From positions 558,001 to 622,000 of the forward strand of contig NZ_BMJH01000002.1 in the NCBI RefSeq assembly GCF_014643175.1: a DNA stretch of 64,000 nucleotides, in the 5' to 3' direction. Position 1 is the stretch's first letter; every line of letters begins with the position of its first letter. The notes under the pieces are model-generated. The model was not told the DNA's origin and made no database searches. It was given only the letters and a program-made list of their open reading frames with translations. Below are positions 26,286 to 35,753 of the stretch, piece after piece. Source of the stretch: Hoyosella rhizosphaerae. Lineage in GTDB: Bacteria > Actinomycetota > Actinomycetes > Mycobacteriales > Mycobacteriaceae. Position numbers and translations under genes: made by a program.

Positions 26286-27443
26286 ATGAGGATATTGCAC
26301 ACATCCGATTGGCATATCGGTCGCACATTTCATGGTGTTGACCTGCTAGATGACCAGCGCGCGGTACTTGCTCGAATCGCGGAAATCGTGGCGGAGAACT
26401 CCGTCGATGTTGTTGTGATGTCTGGTGATCTGTACGACCGAGCGATGCCCAGTGCGGACGCTATTCGAGTGTGTGCAGATGCGTTTGTTCAGATTCGTGA
26501 CGCGGGTGCGCAGATCATTGCAACCTCGGGCAACCACGATTCTGCGACGAGGGTGGGCTCTGGGGCCGCGTTCACCGCAGCGGGAGGGCTGCATCTGAAA
26601 ACTCGTGTGTCTGAGATCGACACTCCGGTTGTGCTTAACGATGAGTACGGCCCAGTGGCGTTTTATGCGATCCCGTACCTCGAACCTGATGTGGTTCGAG
26701 GGGAGCTTGGCTGCGTTGACGAGAGATCCCATCATGCTGTGGTCGATGCCGCGATGGGGCGAATACGGGCAAACATCGAACAGCGTCGAAACAACTCCCA
26801 GGGTAGGGCTATTCGCACCTTTGTCAGTGCCCACGCATTCGTGGTGGGCGCGCATCCGTCTGAGTCGGAACGCACCATCAGCGTAGGAGGTGTGGAAACA
26901 GTGCCCCAGTCAGTGTTCGACGGGGTTGACTATGTGGCATTGGGTCATCTTCATACGCCACAGAAGCTTTCCGAGACTGTGCGCTATTCGGGCAGCCCAC
27001 TTCCGTACTCCTTTGGTGAACGCAGCCACCATAAGGCCGTCTGGCTGATCGACTTTGGGGAAACTGGAGTGACGGACATTCGTGCCGTCAACCTTCCTGT
27101 CGTGCGACCCCTAAGTGAGGTGCGGGGAGAGCTGGCTGATCTGCTGGCGGACCCAAACCTTACTGACATAGTGGGCCACTACATTTCTGCTGTGCTCACC
27201 GACCCTGTTCGGCCAACCGATGCCATGCGTGCCCTTAGGCAGCGTTTTCCCCACACAGTTCGACTGACGTGGGAACGCCCACACGAGGGCGAAAAAGTTG
27301 GGTACAGGGAACGAATGCGCGGAGTGACTGACCGCGAAGCCGCACGCCGGTTCCTCATCGACACCTGGAAGGAACCCGAAGACGCTGACCTATCGCTCAT
27401 CGAGGAAGCCTTCGCGTCTGTCGCGGCAGCAACGGACGACTGA
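26286..27443 (+). CDS. sbcD: Exonuclease SbcCD subunit D
   Basis: Nuclease subunit of the Mre11-Rad50-like complex that cuts DNA hairpins and double-strand ends. 385 residues from ATG 26286; the longer frame from 26052 overlaps rmuC and is not used. Metallophosphoesterase motifs: TSDWHIGRTF near 6, VVMSGDLYDR near 45, TSGNHDS near 80, and GHLHTPQ near 222. No ribosome site is obvious; a TAGTCT hexamer 8 bases ahead suggests a leaderless start. sbcC follows after 51 bp. Confidence 0.95.
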   Translation: MRILHTSDWHIGRTFHGVDLLDDQRAVLARIAEIVAENSVDVVVMSGDLYDRAMPSADAIRVCADAFVQIRDAGAQIIATSGNHDSATRVGSGAAFTAAGGLHLKTRVSEIDTPVVLNDEYGPVAFYAIPYLEPDVVRGELGCVDERSHHAVVDAAMGRIRANIEQRRNNSQGRAIRTFVSAHAFVVGAHPSESERTISVGGVETVPQSVFDGVDYVALGHLHTPQKLSETVRYSGSPLPYSFGERSHHKAVWLIDFGETGVTDIRAVNLPVVRPLSEVRGELADLLADPNLTDIVGHYISAVLTDPVRPTDAMRALRQRFPHTVRLTWERPHEGEKVGYRERMRGVTDREAARRFLIDTWKEPEDADLSLIEEAFASVAAATDD

Positions 27444-27494
27444 GTACATGCACTTTTTCCACGCGGTGCCACGGTTGATAGAGATGGGGGAAGC

Positions 27495-30400
27495 ATGAGG
27501 CTGCATTCGTTGAGCATGGAATCATTCGGTCCATTTGCAGGCAAGGAAACGATTGATTTCGATGCAGTAGGTGCCGACGGACTCTTTCTCCTACACGGCC
27601 AAACGGGTGCCGGTAAGACCACGATCCTTGACGCGATTGCGTTTGCGTTTTTTGGTTCCGCCCCAGGTGCCCGCAGTTCAGGCCACAAGTTTTTGTCGAA
27701 CCACGCCCCATTCGGGTCAACACCGAAGGTCGTCGTCGACGCAACAGTTCGAGGTAAGCGGTTTCAGATAACGCGAACCCCAGAGTTTGAACGACCCTCG
27801 AAACGAGGTGGGGGGACAACGAAGCAGAACGCGAAAGTGACGCTGGTGTGGTTGAACCCAGACGGTTCGCAATCGGCGGCAGAGCATCTTTCGCGGATAC
27901 CAGAGGTCGCGGGTGCAGTCGGTCAACTACTTGGCATGACCAAGGACCAGTTCTGCCAGGTAGTACTTCTCCCACAGGGCGAATTTGCACAGTTTCTCAG
28001 GGCCTCCGTGGAGGATCGTGAAAAACTACTTGAAAATCTCTTCTCGACCCAGCGGTTTGGGACGGTGGAAGATTGGTTTCGCCTACGTCGACGAAATTCG
28101 GGTTCAGCCCTCGCCGCGAAGCGCAACGAACTATCAGTCATTCTCGGGAAGCTTGAAACTGTCTCGAACACTGACGACGGGGCCCCGGACAGTGAGACCT
28201 CCGAATCGGAAATTCGAGAATGGGCATCGTCGATCCATAGGTCGATGTCAGAACTTGCTGCTACGTGCATTGAACGCGACGGCAAAGCTGCAGAGGCTTT
28301 CGCATCAGCAGATAAGGCGAGACACGAGGTTCGGGCTCTGGCTGAGCGGCAGAATGCGTACACCAGCGCAACCGCAGACTTGGCGCAGCTTGCTGCTGAA
28401 AAGCCGAAAAATGATCAACTTCAAGCCGAGTGTGATTTAGCGGTAGCTGCAGCACCGCTTGCTACACCACACAAAAGACTTAATGAAGCCCGCGGCGCCT
28501 TCAAACAAGAGGTAGAAGATCTCAGTGATGCCAAGCGCGCGCTCGCCGACATCAATGGGGGAGAGAACCTTGCAAATACAATGGGCAGCGGGTGGGACGC
28601 AACATCAGAGGCCGCCATCAACGGCGCAATCAATGACTGGACGACGGAACGCGGTGCACTGAAAAAGCTGCTCGAACAAGCAGACACACTGGCGGATTAC
28701 GAACGAGAAATTGCAGCACTCGCCACGACATTGCATAAAGCGGAAGGGAATCTCGCCAAACGAATTCAAGACACGAACGAAATCCCCGCACTAAGAAAAA
28801 ACCTCACGGCTGCCATCGCGGAGGCCACAACAGCACAATCTCGCATCGACAGTGCGCAAGAGGATCTGGAGAAACACCGAGTCGCACTCGATGCAGCTCG
28901 AGCATTACCTGGTCTGACTAAGCGACTACTCCGTGCAAATGAGATGCACGCCGAAGCACGGTCTCGACACCTTGACTGCCGAGCAAAGCTCGTTGAAATC
29001 CGTGAGGCACGTATTGCAGGAATGGCGGGTGAGCTGGCACGCGGCCTCGCGGATGGGCAGCCTTGCGTCGTCTGTGGCGCCATTGAACACCCGATGCCAG
29101 CGGCGCCGTCGCCCGATACCGTGACCGATGACGACGAAAAACGAGCTGCCGACGACGAACAACAGGCACTTCACCAGCTCGAAGAGGCCACACAACAACG
29201 CGACGAAATCTCTCGTGAACGCGATACGACGGCCGAACGTGCAGGTTCTCACACACCCGAAGCACTTGAAGGACTGTGCGCGCAGAAACAGCAGGACCTC
29301 AACGAACTCGCGGCCAAAGCAGACCGACTCGCTACCCTCACCGCCGAACTTGCCGAAGTTGAAGCACAATTGGCAGCGTCGCAACAGCAACTCAATGCCG
29401 CGCAAACCGAGGTCGCGACGCTGCAAGAACGGCGCACAAACGTCATCGCTCAGCGTGACCAAATTCAATCAATACTTGACCAAGCGCGTGGCGACGACGA
29501 CAGCGTGCATAGTAAATCGAGTCGGCTGTCCAAACTCATCGCTGCCGCAACACACTTACGGACCGTAGGTGGGCGGTACGCAGCTGCCGAATCTCGGATT
29601 TCTGATCTCGCCGAACACATAGAACAACTCGCTGCTTCCGCTGGGTTCGACACCGCAGAAGCGGCCGCCTCAGCCGTTCGTGAACCAAAATGGATCGCCA
29701 AAGCTAACGAGACACTGAGAGAGGTGCACGATCGCGGAGTACGTGCACGAACCACCATCGACGATCCAATTTTCGCTTCAGCCGCAGCGAAGCCCCCAGC
29801 AGACCTTTCAGCAGCAGAAGCCGCGTACACACAAGCTCACGCCGAAGCGCAGGCAGCTACTCAGCAACGCCACCGAGCGGAACATGCACTGGGCCAGGCT
29901 GAATCAATCATCAAAGACCTGGACCAGTATCTGAAAGCCCTCGGCCCGGCGATTGCGCACCACCAACGACTCAGCACGCTCACCGAAGTGATCGTCGGCG
30001 GTGGCCAGAACAGCAGAAGTATGTCGCTTCGATCCTACGTTCTTGCCGCTCGACTGGAAGAAGTCGCCGACGCCGCATCGCACCGCCTCCGCATCATGTC
30101 CGGAGGTAGATACGAATTCCAGCATTCCGACAGCGCCGGTTCGCACGGCAAACGTGGGGGACTAGGCCTCAACATTCGCGACGATTACACCGGCGACGTA
30201 CGACCAGTGAACAGCCTGTCGGGTGGCGAAACCTTCATGGCGTCCCTGTCGCTTGCGCTAGGGCTCGCAGACGTCGTCGCGGCCGAAGCAGGTGGTGCCA
30301 TGCTCGACACACTATTCATCGACGAAGGCTTCGGCACCCTCGACAGTGATGCGCTAGACGCCGTGATGGGTGTGCTCGACGAACTTCGCGCCGGCGGTCG

Positions 30401-30509
30401 AGTTGTCGGCATCGTCAGTCACGTGGACGAGATGCGACAACGCATCCCGTCACGCATCCACGCGATCAAAGACCGAACGGGCTCACGGCTAGCTACGACC
30501 CTGAGTTAG
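27495..30509 (+). CDS. sbcC: Exonuclease SbcCD subunit C (Rad50-like SMC ATPase)
   Basis: 1004 residues. N-terminal ATPase lobe with LHGQTGAGKTTILDAIAFAF near 34, QVVLLPQGEFAQFLRA Q-loop region near 155, long coiled coils (residues ~200-820) interrupted by the zinc-hook CVVC near 525, and the C-terminal lobe with signature NSLSGGETFMASLSLALGLA and Walker B TLFIDEGFGTLD. ATG 27495 has GGGGGAAGC upstream. It forms a tandem pair with sbcD and its 3' end overlaps the AI-2E gene by 17 bp. Confidence 0.96.
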   Translation: MRLHSLSMESFGPFAGKETIDFDAVGADGLFLLHGQTGAGKTTILDAIAFAFFGSAPGARSSGHKFLSNHAPFGSTPKVVVDATVRGKRFQITRTPEFERPSKRGGGTTKQNAKVTLVWLNPDGSQSAAEHLSRIPEVAGAVGQLLGMTKDQFCQVVLLPQGEFAQFLRASVEDREKLLENLFSTQRFGTVEDWFRLRRRNSGSALAAKRNELSVILGKLETVSNTDDGAPDSETSESEIREWASSIHRSMSELAATCIERDGKAAEAFASADKARHEVRALAERQNAYTSATADLAQLAAEKPKNDQLQAECDLAVAAAPLATPHKRLNEARGAFKQEVEDLSDAKRALADINGGENLANTMGSGWDATSEAAINGAINDWTTERGALKKLLEQADTLADYEREIAALATTLHKAEGNLAKRIQDTNEIPALRKNLTAAIAEATTAQSRIDSAQEDLEKHRVALDAARALPGLTKRLLRANEMHAEARSRHLDCRAKLVEIREARIAGMAGELARGLADGQPCVVCGAIEHPMPAAPSPDTVTDDDEKRAADDEQQALHQLEEATQQRDEISRERDTTAERAGSHTPEALEGLCAQKQQDLNELAAKADRLATLTAELAEVEAQLAASQQQLNAAQTEVATLQERRTNVIAQRDQIQSILDQARGDDDSVHSKSSRLSKLIAAATHLRTVGGRYAAAESRISDLAEHIEQLAASAGFDTAEAAASAVREPKWIAKANETLREVHDRGVRARTTIDDPIFASAAAKPPADLSAAEAAYTQAHAEAQAATQQRHRAEHALGQAESIIKDLDQYLKALGPAIAHHQRLSTLTEVIVGGGQNSRSMSLRSYVLAARLEEVADAASHRLRIMSGGRYEFQHSDSAGSHGKRGGLGLNIRDDYTGDVRPVNSLSGGETFMASLSLALGLADVVAAEAGGAMLDTLFIDEGFGTLDSDALDAVMGVLDELRAGGRVVGIVSHVDEMRQRIPSRIHAIKDRTGSRLATTLS

Positions 30510-31755
30510 CGGCTGCCGCACCTGACTCGAGTTCGACATCATCCGGGTCGTCGTCACCGCCAGAATCATCCTCAGCGTCGGCAGCAAACCCTTCACCCGA
30601 TTTTCGCGTGAGCACCTCGTCAATGTAACGCAGCAACACTGCGAACAATGCGGCGGTCGGCACAGCGAGGAAGGCCCCGATTATGCCGAACAAGGTGCTA
30701 CCCGCAGTCACCGACAAAAGCACAATGACCGGGTGCAAATTCATACTGCGACTCTGCAGAACTGGCTGCAAAATGTTGCTCTCGAGTTGCTGCACCAAGA
30801 TGATGATGCCCAACAGGATCAAAGCCGTCGTCAGGCCGTTGGCTACCAACGCCACCAACACCGCAAGGGCGCCAGCAACAAACGCACCCACAATCGGAAC
30901 AAACCCAGCGACGAACGTAATGATGATCAATGGGCCAGCAAGTGGGACGCCCAAGATAATAAGACCAATACCGATGAAGAGCGCATCGACGAAACTAACA
31001 ATCGCCTGCGTGCGAATAAACCCGCTGAGGGTCTTCCACTGTCGCCGCAACACTTCTTCAAGGTGTCGAGCACCAGGCGACCCGGTGGCACGGTTCAGCC
31101 ACGGCAGAAAGGCAGGCCCATCCTTGATAAAGAAGAACGCGAGAACCAACGTCAAGATCAGTGTGATCATGGCTGACGTTGCTGCGGTTACACCGCTGAA
31201 AACGCCCGTTGCAATAACGGAAGACGAGTCCTGAATCGTCGCAATCACAGAGTTCACGGCTTCGGTGAACTGTTCCTCACGGATGTTTAGCGGTGGCCCT
31301 TGCAGCCACTCTTGAATCTGGCGAATTCCTTGCGTTGTCTGATTGGCCAAGTCTGGAGCTTGCGACACCACCGACGGCACAATTAACGCGATCACACCGA
31401 CGAACGCGCCAAACGCGGCGATCATCGTGACCAGCGCCGCAATTGCGGGCGGGAAGTAAATGCGCTGCAGCAAACGCGCCAAAGGCCAGAGCACCGTGGA
31501 CACGATCAAAGCTAACGCGATAGGGAGTAGAACCACCCAAAACTCGCCAACGATCCAACCAAGAACCCAAGCGGCGGCCGCGACTAGGATAATGCGCAAA
31601 CTCCAAGTTGCTAGCCAATTGCCCCCAGAGCCAATCAGAGCCCCGCGGTCTTGTGAGCTATCTCGCTGATGAGTGCTCGCCGGTGTGTGGGGCGAATCGG
31701 TTTCGAGCACCGCGCCCGGAGACCCGGCAATGTTGCCTCGGTATTTGTCAGTCAC
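30493..31755 (-). CDS. AI-2E family transporter (YdiK/PerM superfamily)
   Basis: 420 residues with about eight membrane segments: a pair at 55-110, then others from ~200 to 380, including the conserved stretch VPIVGAFVAGALAVLVAL and the ending GIIGAFLAVPTAALFAVLL. Soluble tails are polar and acidic at both ends. Family members export autoinducer-2 or other small molecules, or act as Na+/H+ antiporters; which applies here is unknown. Confidence 0.85.
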   Translation of the reverse strand: MTDKYRGNIAGSPGAVLETDSPHTPASTHQRDSSQDRGALIGSGGNWLATWSLRIILVAAAAWVLGWIVGEFWVVLLPIALALIVSTVLWPLARLLQRIYFPPAIAALVTMIAAFGAFVGVIALIVPSVVSQAPDLANQTTQGIRQIQEWLQGPPLNIREEQFTEAVNSVIATIQDSSSVIATGVFSGVTAATSAMITLILTLVLAFFFIKDGPAFLPWLNRATGSPGARHLEEVLRRQWKTLSGFIRTQAIVSFVDALFIGIGLIILGVPLAGPLIIITFVAGFVPIVGAFVAGALAVLVALVANGLTTALILLGIIILVQQLESNILQPVLQSRSMNLHPVIVLLSVTAGSTLFGIIGAFLAVPTAALFAVLLRYIDEVLTRKSGEGFAADAEDDSGGDDDPDDVELESGAAAANSGS

Positions 31756-31994
31756 TGCTCCGCCTTGTGATGGAACGTCGGAAGAATTAGCAGAATTGTG
31801 GCACTAAATCGCAACGTCAAGCCACGGTTGTGTTCAATATGTCGCCGGCCTCACGCACAATTGCGACATTAACGCCATTAATAGAGCAAAACCGGCAAAA
31901 ACTTCACGCGCAGACCGCTGGTCGATACGCTTGACAGTGAACCACGGTAGGCGAAATACGAAGGTAAAAACACGTAAGAAAGTAGGTTCGTAAA
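31756..31994. other. 239-bp intergenic region, divergent promoters
   Basis: A/T-rich compared with flanking genes. A TTGACA at 31931-31936 is a good -35 match for the cupredoxin gene, with AATACG or GAAATA about 17 bases on as a possible -10. No hairpin or ORF of note. Confidence 0.4.
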
Positions 31995-32417
31995 GTGGTT
32001 ATCAAAACGACACGCACCTTAGTTGCTGCAGCCGCTGTGCTGGTGATGGGCGCTGCGACCGCATGCGGAACCGATACCGATGAAACAGAGCAGCCAGCAC
32101 CGATCGAAACCACGGAAACGGCCACCGAGGCCCCCGACGATGACGTGGACGCGGACAGTGCAGCCGCGACAGTTGAGGTAACTGGGTTCTCGTTCGAACC
32201 ATCGACTGTCACGGTGTCAGTAGGCGACACCGTCGAGTGGGTCTTCGGACACGGCCAAACACCCCACAACGTAGTCGGGCGCGACGGTGCTCCGGACGAT
32301 TTCAGAAGCCCAACATTGCGTGAGGAAACCTGGAGTTACACCTTCACAGAAGCTGGAGAGTACAACTACATCTGTTCAATCCACCCCCAAATGCAGGGAA
32401 CAGTGGTTGTTGAATAG
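31995..32417 (+). CDS. Cupredoxin-domain lipoprotein (plastocyanin-like)
   Basis: 140 residues from GTG 31995. A lipoprotein signal ends VMGAATAC (Cys near residue 24), then an acidic Thr/Glu-rich linker, then a type I copper domain. Ligands seen: His in HGQTPHNVVG, and Cys, His and Met in YICSIHPQMQGTVVV, the standard H-C-H-M set. It is probably a membrane-anchored electron carrier or copper-binding protein outside the cytoplasm. Its redox partner is not in the window. Confidence 0.9.
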   Translation: MVIKTTRTLVAAAAVLVMGAATACGTDTDETEQPAPIETTETATEAPDDDVDADSAAATVEVTGFSFEPSTVTVSVGDTVEWVFGHGQTPHNVVGRDGAPDDFRSPTLREETWSYTFTEAGEYNYICSIHPQMQGTVVVE

Positions 32418-32497
32418 CTAGGTTCCGGCGGTTTCGACGCGCTGTGAGAACCACTCGACTGTAAGTGTCGGCGAGAAGTCCGTACACTCAGCTAGCT

Positions 32498-33577
32498 GTG
32501 AGCCTTACACTCGGAATCGTCGGACTCCCCAACGTGGGAAAGTCCACCTTGTTCAATGCCCTGACGAAAAATAATGTTGTTGCAGCGAACTACCCGTTCG
32601 CGACAATCGAACCCAATGTTGGTGTCGTTGAGCTGCCTGACTCGCGGCTGAACAAGCTGGCGGAAATCTTCGGTTCGCAACGCATCCTGCCCGCAACAGT
32701 GTCGTTCGTTGACATCGCCGGGATCGTGAAGGGCGCGAGTGAAGGCGCTGGACTTGGAAACAAGTTCCTCGCGAACATCCGCGAAGCCGACGCCATCTGC
32801 CAGGTCGTGCGCGTTTTCACCGACGACGACGTAGTACACGTCGACGGCCGAGTGGACCCGCTCGCCGACATTGAAGTCATCGAAACTGAACTCATCCTTG
32901 CGGACCTCCAAACGCTCGACAAAGCAGTTCTCCGGTTGGATAAGGAAGCAAAGAACAACAAGGACCGGCGGGCGGTTGCCGATGCAGCGAAGCAGGCCCA
33001 AGAGCTTCTCGACAGTGGCAAGACGCTGTACTCGCAGAAAAACAACATCGACCTACCGTTGTTGAAGGAACTGCAACTCCTCACCACCAAGCCGTTCCTC
33101 TACGTATTCAACGCCGACGAAGGCGTACTGACTGACGAAGATCGCAAAAACGAACTGCGCAGTAAAGTCGCACCAGCCGAGGCCGTCTTCCTCGACGCCA
33201 AGGTTGAATCCGACCTACAAGAACTCGACGAAGAATCCGCGATGGAACTCCTCGAAACCATCGGACAAACCGAACCCGGGCTGCATTCCCTCGCCCGCGC
33301 TGGCTTCGAAACCCTAGGCCTGCAGACCTACCTCACCGCTGGTCCCAAAGAATCCCGCGCATGGACGATCAAACGCGGCGACACCGCACCCAAAGCCGCC
33401 GGTGTCATTCACACCGACTTCGAACGCGGCTTCATCAAGGCCGAAATCGTGTCATTCGACGACCTCGTTGCAGCCGGATCAATGGCCGCAGCGAAAGCCG
33501 CGGGCAAAGTCCGCATGGAAGGCAAGGAATACATCATGACCGACGGCGACGTCGTCGACTTCCGGTTTAACGTGTAA
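32498..33577 (+). CDS. ychF: Redox-regulated ATPase YchF (OLA1)
   Basis: 359 residues from GTG 32498, where the protein begins SLTLGIVGLPNVGKSTLFNA; the frame extends upstream to 32465 without support. G1 GLPNVGKST near 8, G3 DIAGIVKGASEGAGLGNKF near 67, NADEG as the altered G4 that makes the family ATP-preferring, and a C-terminal TGS domain with KAAGVIHTDFERGFIKAEI. It associates with ribosomes. Order matches Rv1112. Confidence 0.96.
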   Translation: MSLTLGIVGLPNVGKSTLFNALTKNNVVAANYPFATIEPNVGVVELPDSRLNKLAEIFGSQRILPATVSFVDIAGIVKGASEGAGLGNKFLANIREADAICQVVRVFTDDDVVHVDGRVDPLADIEVIETELILADLQTLDKAVLRLDKEAKNNKDRRAVADAAKQAQELLDSGKTLYSQKNNIDLPLLKELQLLTTKPFLYVFNADEGVLTDEDRKNELRSKVAPAEAVFLDAKVESDLQELDEESAMELLETIGQTEPGLHSLARAGFETLGLQTYLTAGPKESRAWTIKRGDTAPKAAGVIHTDFERGFIKAEIVSFDDLVAAGSMAAAKAAGKVRMEGKEYIMTDGDVVDFRFNV

Positions 33578-33774
33578 TCGAAGTTCCGAAAAGAGGGCTG
33601 ACCTGCTCTGCTTCGCCTCTCGCGAATGAGACGGCGAGTGTTATTATCAGTGTTGCAGCGGATGCTGCCGTATGCACTTCCAGGCGCGGACCGCCTGAAG
33701 CATTGCGGAGAGGCCCGACCCACTCGGGACATGTCCGGATGAGGTGCGGCGCGTGGTTGCGCCGATTTCAACTG

Positions 33775-33791
33775 CCGATGCTAGGCATCGG
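33775..33791. repeat. Perfect hairpin ahead of the DUF1801 gene
   Basis: CCGATGC-TAG-GCATCGG, 7-bp arms and 3-base loop, 18 bp before the chosen start at 33810. Could be an RNA stem near the ribosome site or a protein site. Confidence 0.6.
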
Positions 33792-33809
33792 ATGACGACA
33801 GGACATGAA

Positions 33810-34163
33810 GTGGCATCGAAAGACGAGAAAAACCTGGCCCAGGTGATTGACAAGATCGCGAAAATGGACGAACCGGAGCGGTCACTCGTGCGGAGAGTAC
33901 ATGAGGTCATCATGGCCGCCGAGCCCACGCTGAAGCCGCGAATCTGGTACGGCATGCCAGCCTATGCGCTCTCCGCGAGCACGCCTGCGCTGGTTACACT
34001 GCGTAACGACGAACGCGTTAACCTGGCTCTCACTGAGAAGGTCGCGCTCAATCCCGCAGGCGCTTCCGACGGAGCACTGATGCCTGCAGCATGGTACTTC
34101 GACACCCTTGACGAAACCACGGAGAAGCGCATCGCCGAGATCGTCCACTCGGCGGTTTCCTGA
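33810..34163 (+). CDS. DUF1801 domain protein
   Basis: 117 residues. The GTG at 33810 has AGGA six bases upstream and gives a start MASKDEKNLAQ like other family members; frames from 33744 or 33792 lack this. The domain block LKPRIWYGMPAYAL near residue 42 and NLALTEKVAL follow. DUF1801 proteins (YdhG-like) are small, widespread and uncharacterised, with an iron-chaperone-like fold. It is followed by 300 bp that hold only a palindromic repeat. Confidence 0.8.
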   Translation: MASKDEKNLAQVIDKIAKMDEPERSLVRRVHEVIMAAEPTLKPRIWYGMPAYALSASTPALVTLRNDERVNLALTEKVALNPAGASDGALMPAAWYFDTLDETTEKRIAEIVHSAVS

Positions 34164-34330
34164 TCGCGGCGAACTGACACGACTGGGCCTGGCCCAGCCG
34201 TGTACGTCGCTTCTCGTCGTCCCCGACGCGGAGGTGTCCCACGAACAGGTTTCACTGTGACTGAATGTTGTGGACGTAGGTTTGATGTGTAATCGCTCCT
34301 CAGCGGTAGGTGCGGCTGTCCGGCTTATCT

Positions 34331-34415
34331 GTGACGCTCACGCTCCCACTTTTGACGGATGCTCCCACTTTGTCAGTGCAAAAGCGGGAGCGTTTGCACA
34401 AAGTGGGAGCGTCAC
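34331..34415. repeat. 85-bp complex repeat with inverted arms, copy 1
   Basis: Four related arms: GCTCCCACTTTT (34342-34353), GCTCCCACTTT (34361-34371), AAAAGCGGGAGC (34380-34391) and AAAGTGGGAGC (34400-34410). The first two pair perfectly with the last; the third has a GCG variant. A second copy in the same direction is at 37613-37694. It occupies the gap between convergent DUF1801 and HAD genes (34164-34465), which otherwise shows nothing. Confidence 0.9.
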
Positions 34416-34465
34416 GGTCGCTGGCTTCTAGGGCACACCGGGGGTCACGTATTACACCTCATCAG

Positions 34466-35131
34466 CTAGAGCGCCAGGAGTCGGTCGACCACCTCGACGA
34501 GATCGTCACCACGGACGTCTGCGGGGAGGAATACATCACCGGGCCCTCCTTCGAGGCGGGAAAACCATCCCGCGAGAGCGCCGACCTTCTTGGCGCCGTG
34601 GCAGTCCCAAGCATGGACCGCGACGAGCGCCATCCGGTCGATCTCACAGTTCAGAGCTTTCGCTGTGTGGTAATACGCCGCGGGGGCAGGTTTCCATACG
34701 CCAACCGCGTCGGATGTCACTACGTGATCGACATAGGAATCGAGGCCTGCACCGACCAGGAACGAGCGCGTATTGTTCGGGTCTCCGACAGTGAGACAGC
34801 CGGTAGTGATCCCAGCTTCCGAGAGTTTGCGCAGGGCAGGGGTGGCATCTGGGAACGCCGGGACTGTGGCAAAGCCTTTGAGGACGTACGCGATATCGTC
34901 GTCCGACATTGTCTGTTTAGTCTCGGTGCGTAGCGACTGGCGGGCGGTCCGTTTGAAGTCCGCGACGTCACCGGCAAGTGTTAGTGCCATCGCGTCACGT
35001 TGGAAACGCATGAAGAACGGCCCCAGTACCGCCGCAGGCTGTCCCACTTCCTCGAGCCTTGTCCAAATGGGTTCGAGGTCAAGCAAAGTCTCGAGGACAT
35101 CGAAAACAACGGCATCAACGCGACGGGGCAT
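34466..35131 (-). CDS. Haloacid dehalogenase type II-like HAD hydrolase
   Basis: 221 residues from ATG 35131, which has TAGGTG upstream; the frame extends to 35140. HAD motif I VVFDVLETLLDL near residue 8 (nucleophile Asp), motif II GCLTVGDPN near 112, motif III with KPAPAAYYHTAKAL near 145 and motif IV VHAWDCHGAKKVG near 169. The subfamily includes L-2-haloacid dehalogenases, but the residues deciding between dehalogenase and phosphatase activity are not clear. Confidence 0.87.
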   Translation of the reverse strand: MPRRVDAVVFDVLETLLDLEPIWTRLEEVGQPAAVLGPFFMRFQRDAMALTLAGDVADFKRTARQSLRTETKQTMSDDDIAYVLKGFATVPAFPDATPALRKLSEAGITTGCLTVGDPNNTRSFLVGAGLDSYVDHVVTSDAVGVWKPAPAAYYHTAKALNCEIDRMALVAVHAWDCHGAKKVGALAGWFSRLEGGPGDVFLPADVRGDDLVEVVDRLLAL

Positions 35132-35255
35132 GCGGATCACCTACTTCTCGATCGGCAGACCAGCTAGCCCCCTCTATCCTACTTTTCCGCGGCGCGCTCG
35201 TCGTGGTCTATTGCGTCGCCCTGTGAGCCGCGGCGGTGGGTGAGATACTGGCAGC

Positions 35256-35663
35256 GTGCCAAGTTCTGTGCAGCTGATACGCGCTGAGAATCTTTCTGAC
35301 GTTGCCGAGTACGCATATGCTGCGACCGCCCCGAAAGACGCCCGGCTTATCTTCTTGGCGGGAGCGTGCCCTCTGGATAAGGATGGCAATACCGTTGCGG
35401 TCGGCGACTACGGTGGGCAAGCTGCGGCGTGTGTAGAGACGTTGAAGCTGGCGCTTGAAGCTGCGGGGGCGACAATCGAGGATGTGGTGAGGACGCGCGT
35501 ACTGGTGGCCTCGTCTGAGCAAGCTGATCTCGTGGCTGCATGGGAAGTAGTGCGCGATGCGTTCGGATCCCATGATGTTCCAAGCACGCTGATGGGTGTG
35601 ACGGTGCTGGGGTACGACAACCAGTTGGTGGAGCTTGAAGCGGTCGCAGCTGTCGTCGATTGA
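35256..35663 (+). CDS. RidA family protein
   Basis: 135 residues from GTG 35256. YjgF/RidA fold with blocks LIFLAGACPLDKDGNTVAVG near 31, GGQAAACVETLKLALEAAGA near 52, and VRTRVLVASSEQADLVAAW. Archetypal RidA hydrolyses reactive enamines and imines; it needs a conserved Arg, which here would be the R of VVRTRV. Alone between a HAD gene and a TetR gene; possible detoxification role is inference. Confidence 0.9.
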   Translation: MPSSVQLIRAENLSDVAEYAYAATAPKDARLIFLAGACPLDKDGNTVAVGDYGGQAAACVETLKLALEAAGATIEDVVRTRVLVASSEQADLVAAWEVVRDAFGSHDVPSTLMGVTVLGYDNQLVELEAVAAVVD

Positions 35664-35753
35664 CCCTGAGGCGTCTGGTGGTGGTACTCGGCCTTCCGCC
35701 ATTGAGGCGGCATTTTGCTCGTAGGTTTGCACACCGCATCACCCTCAAGCTTG

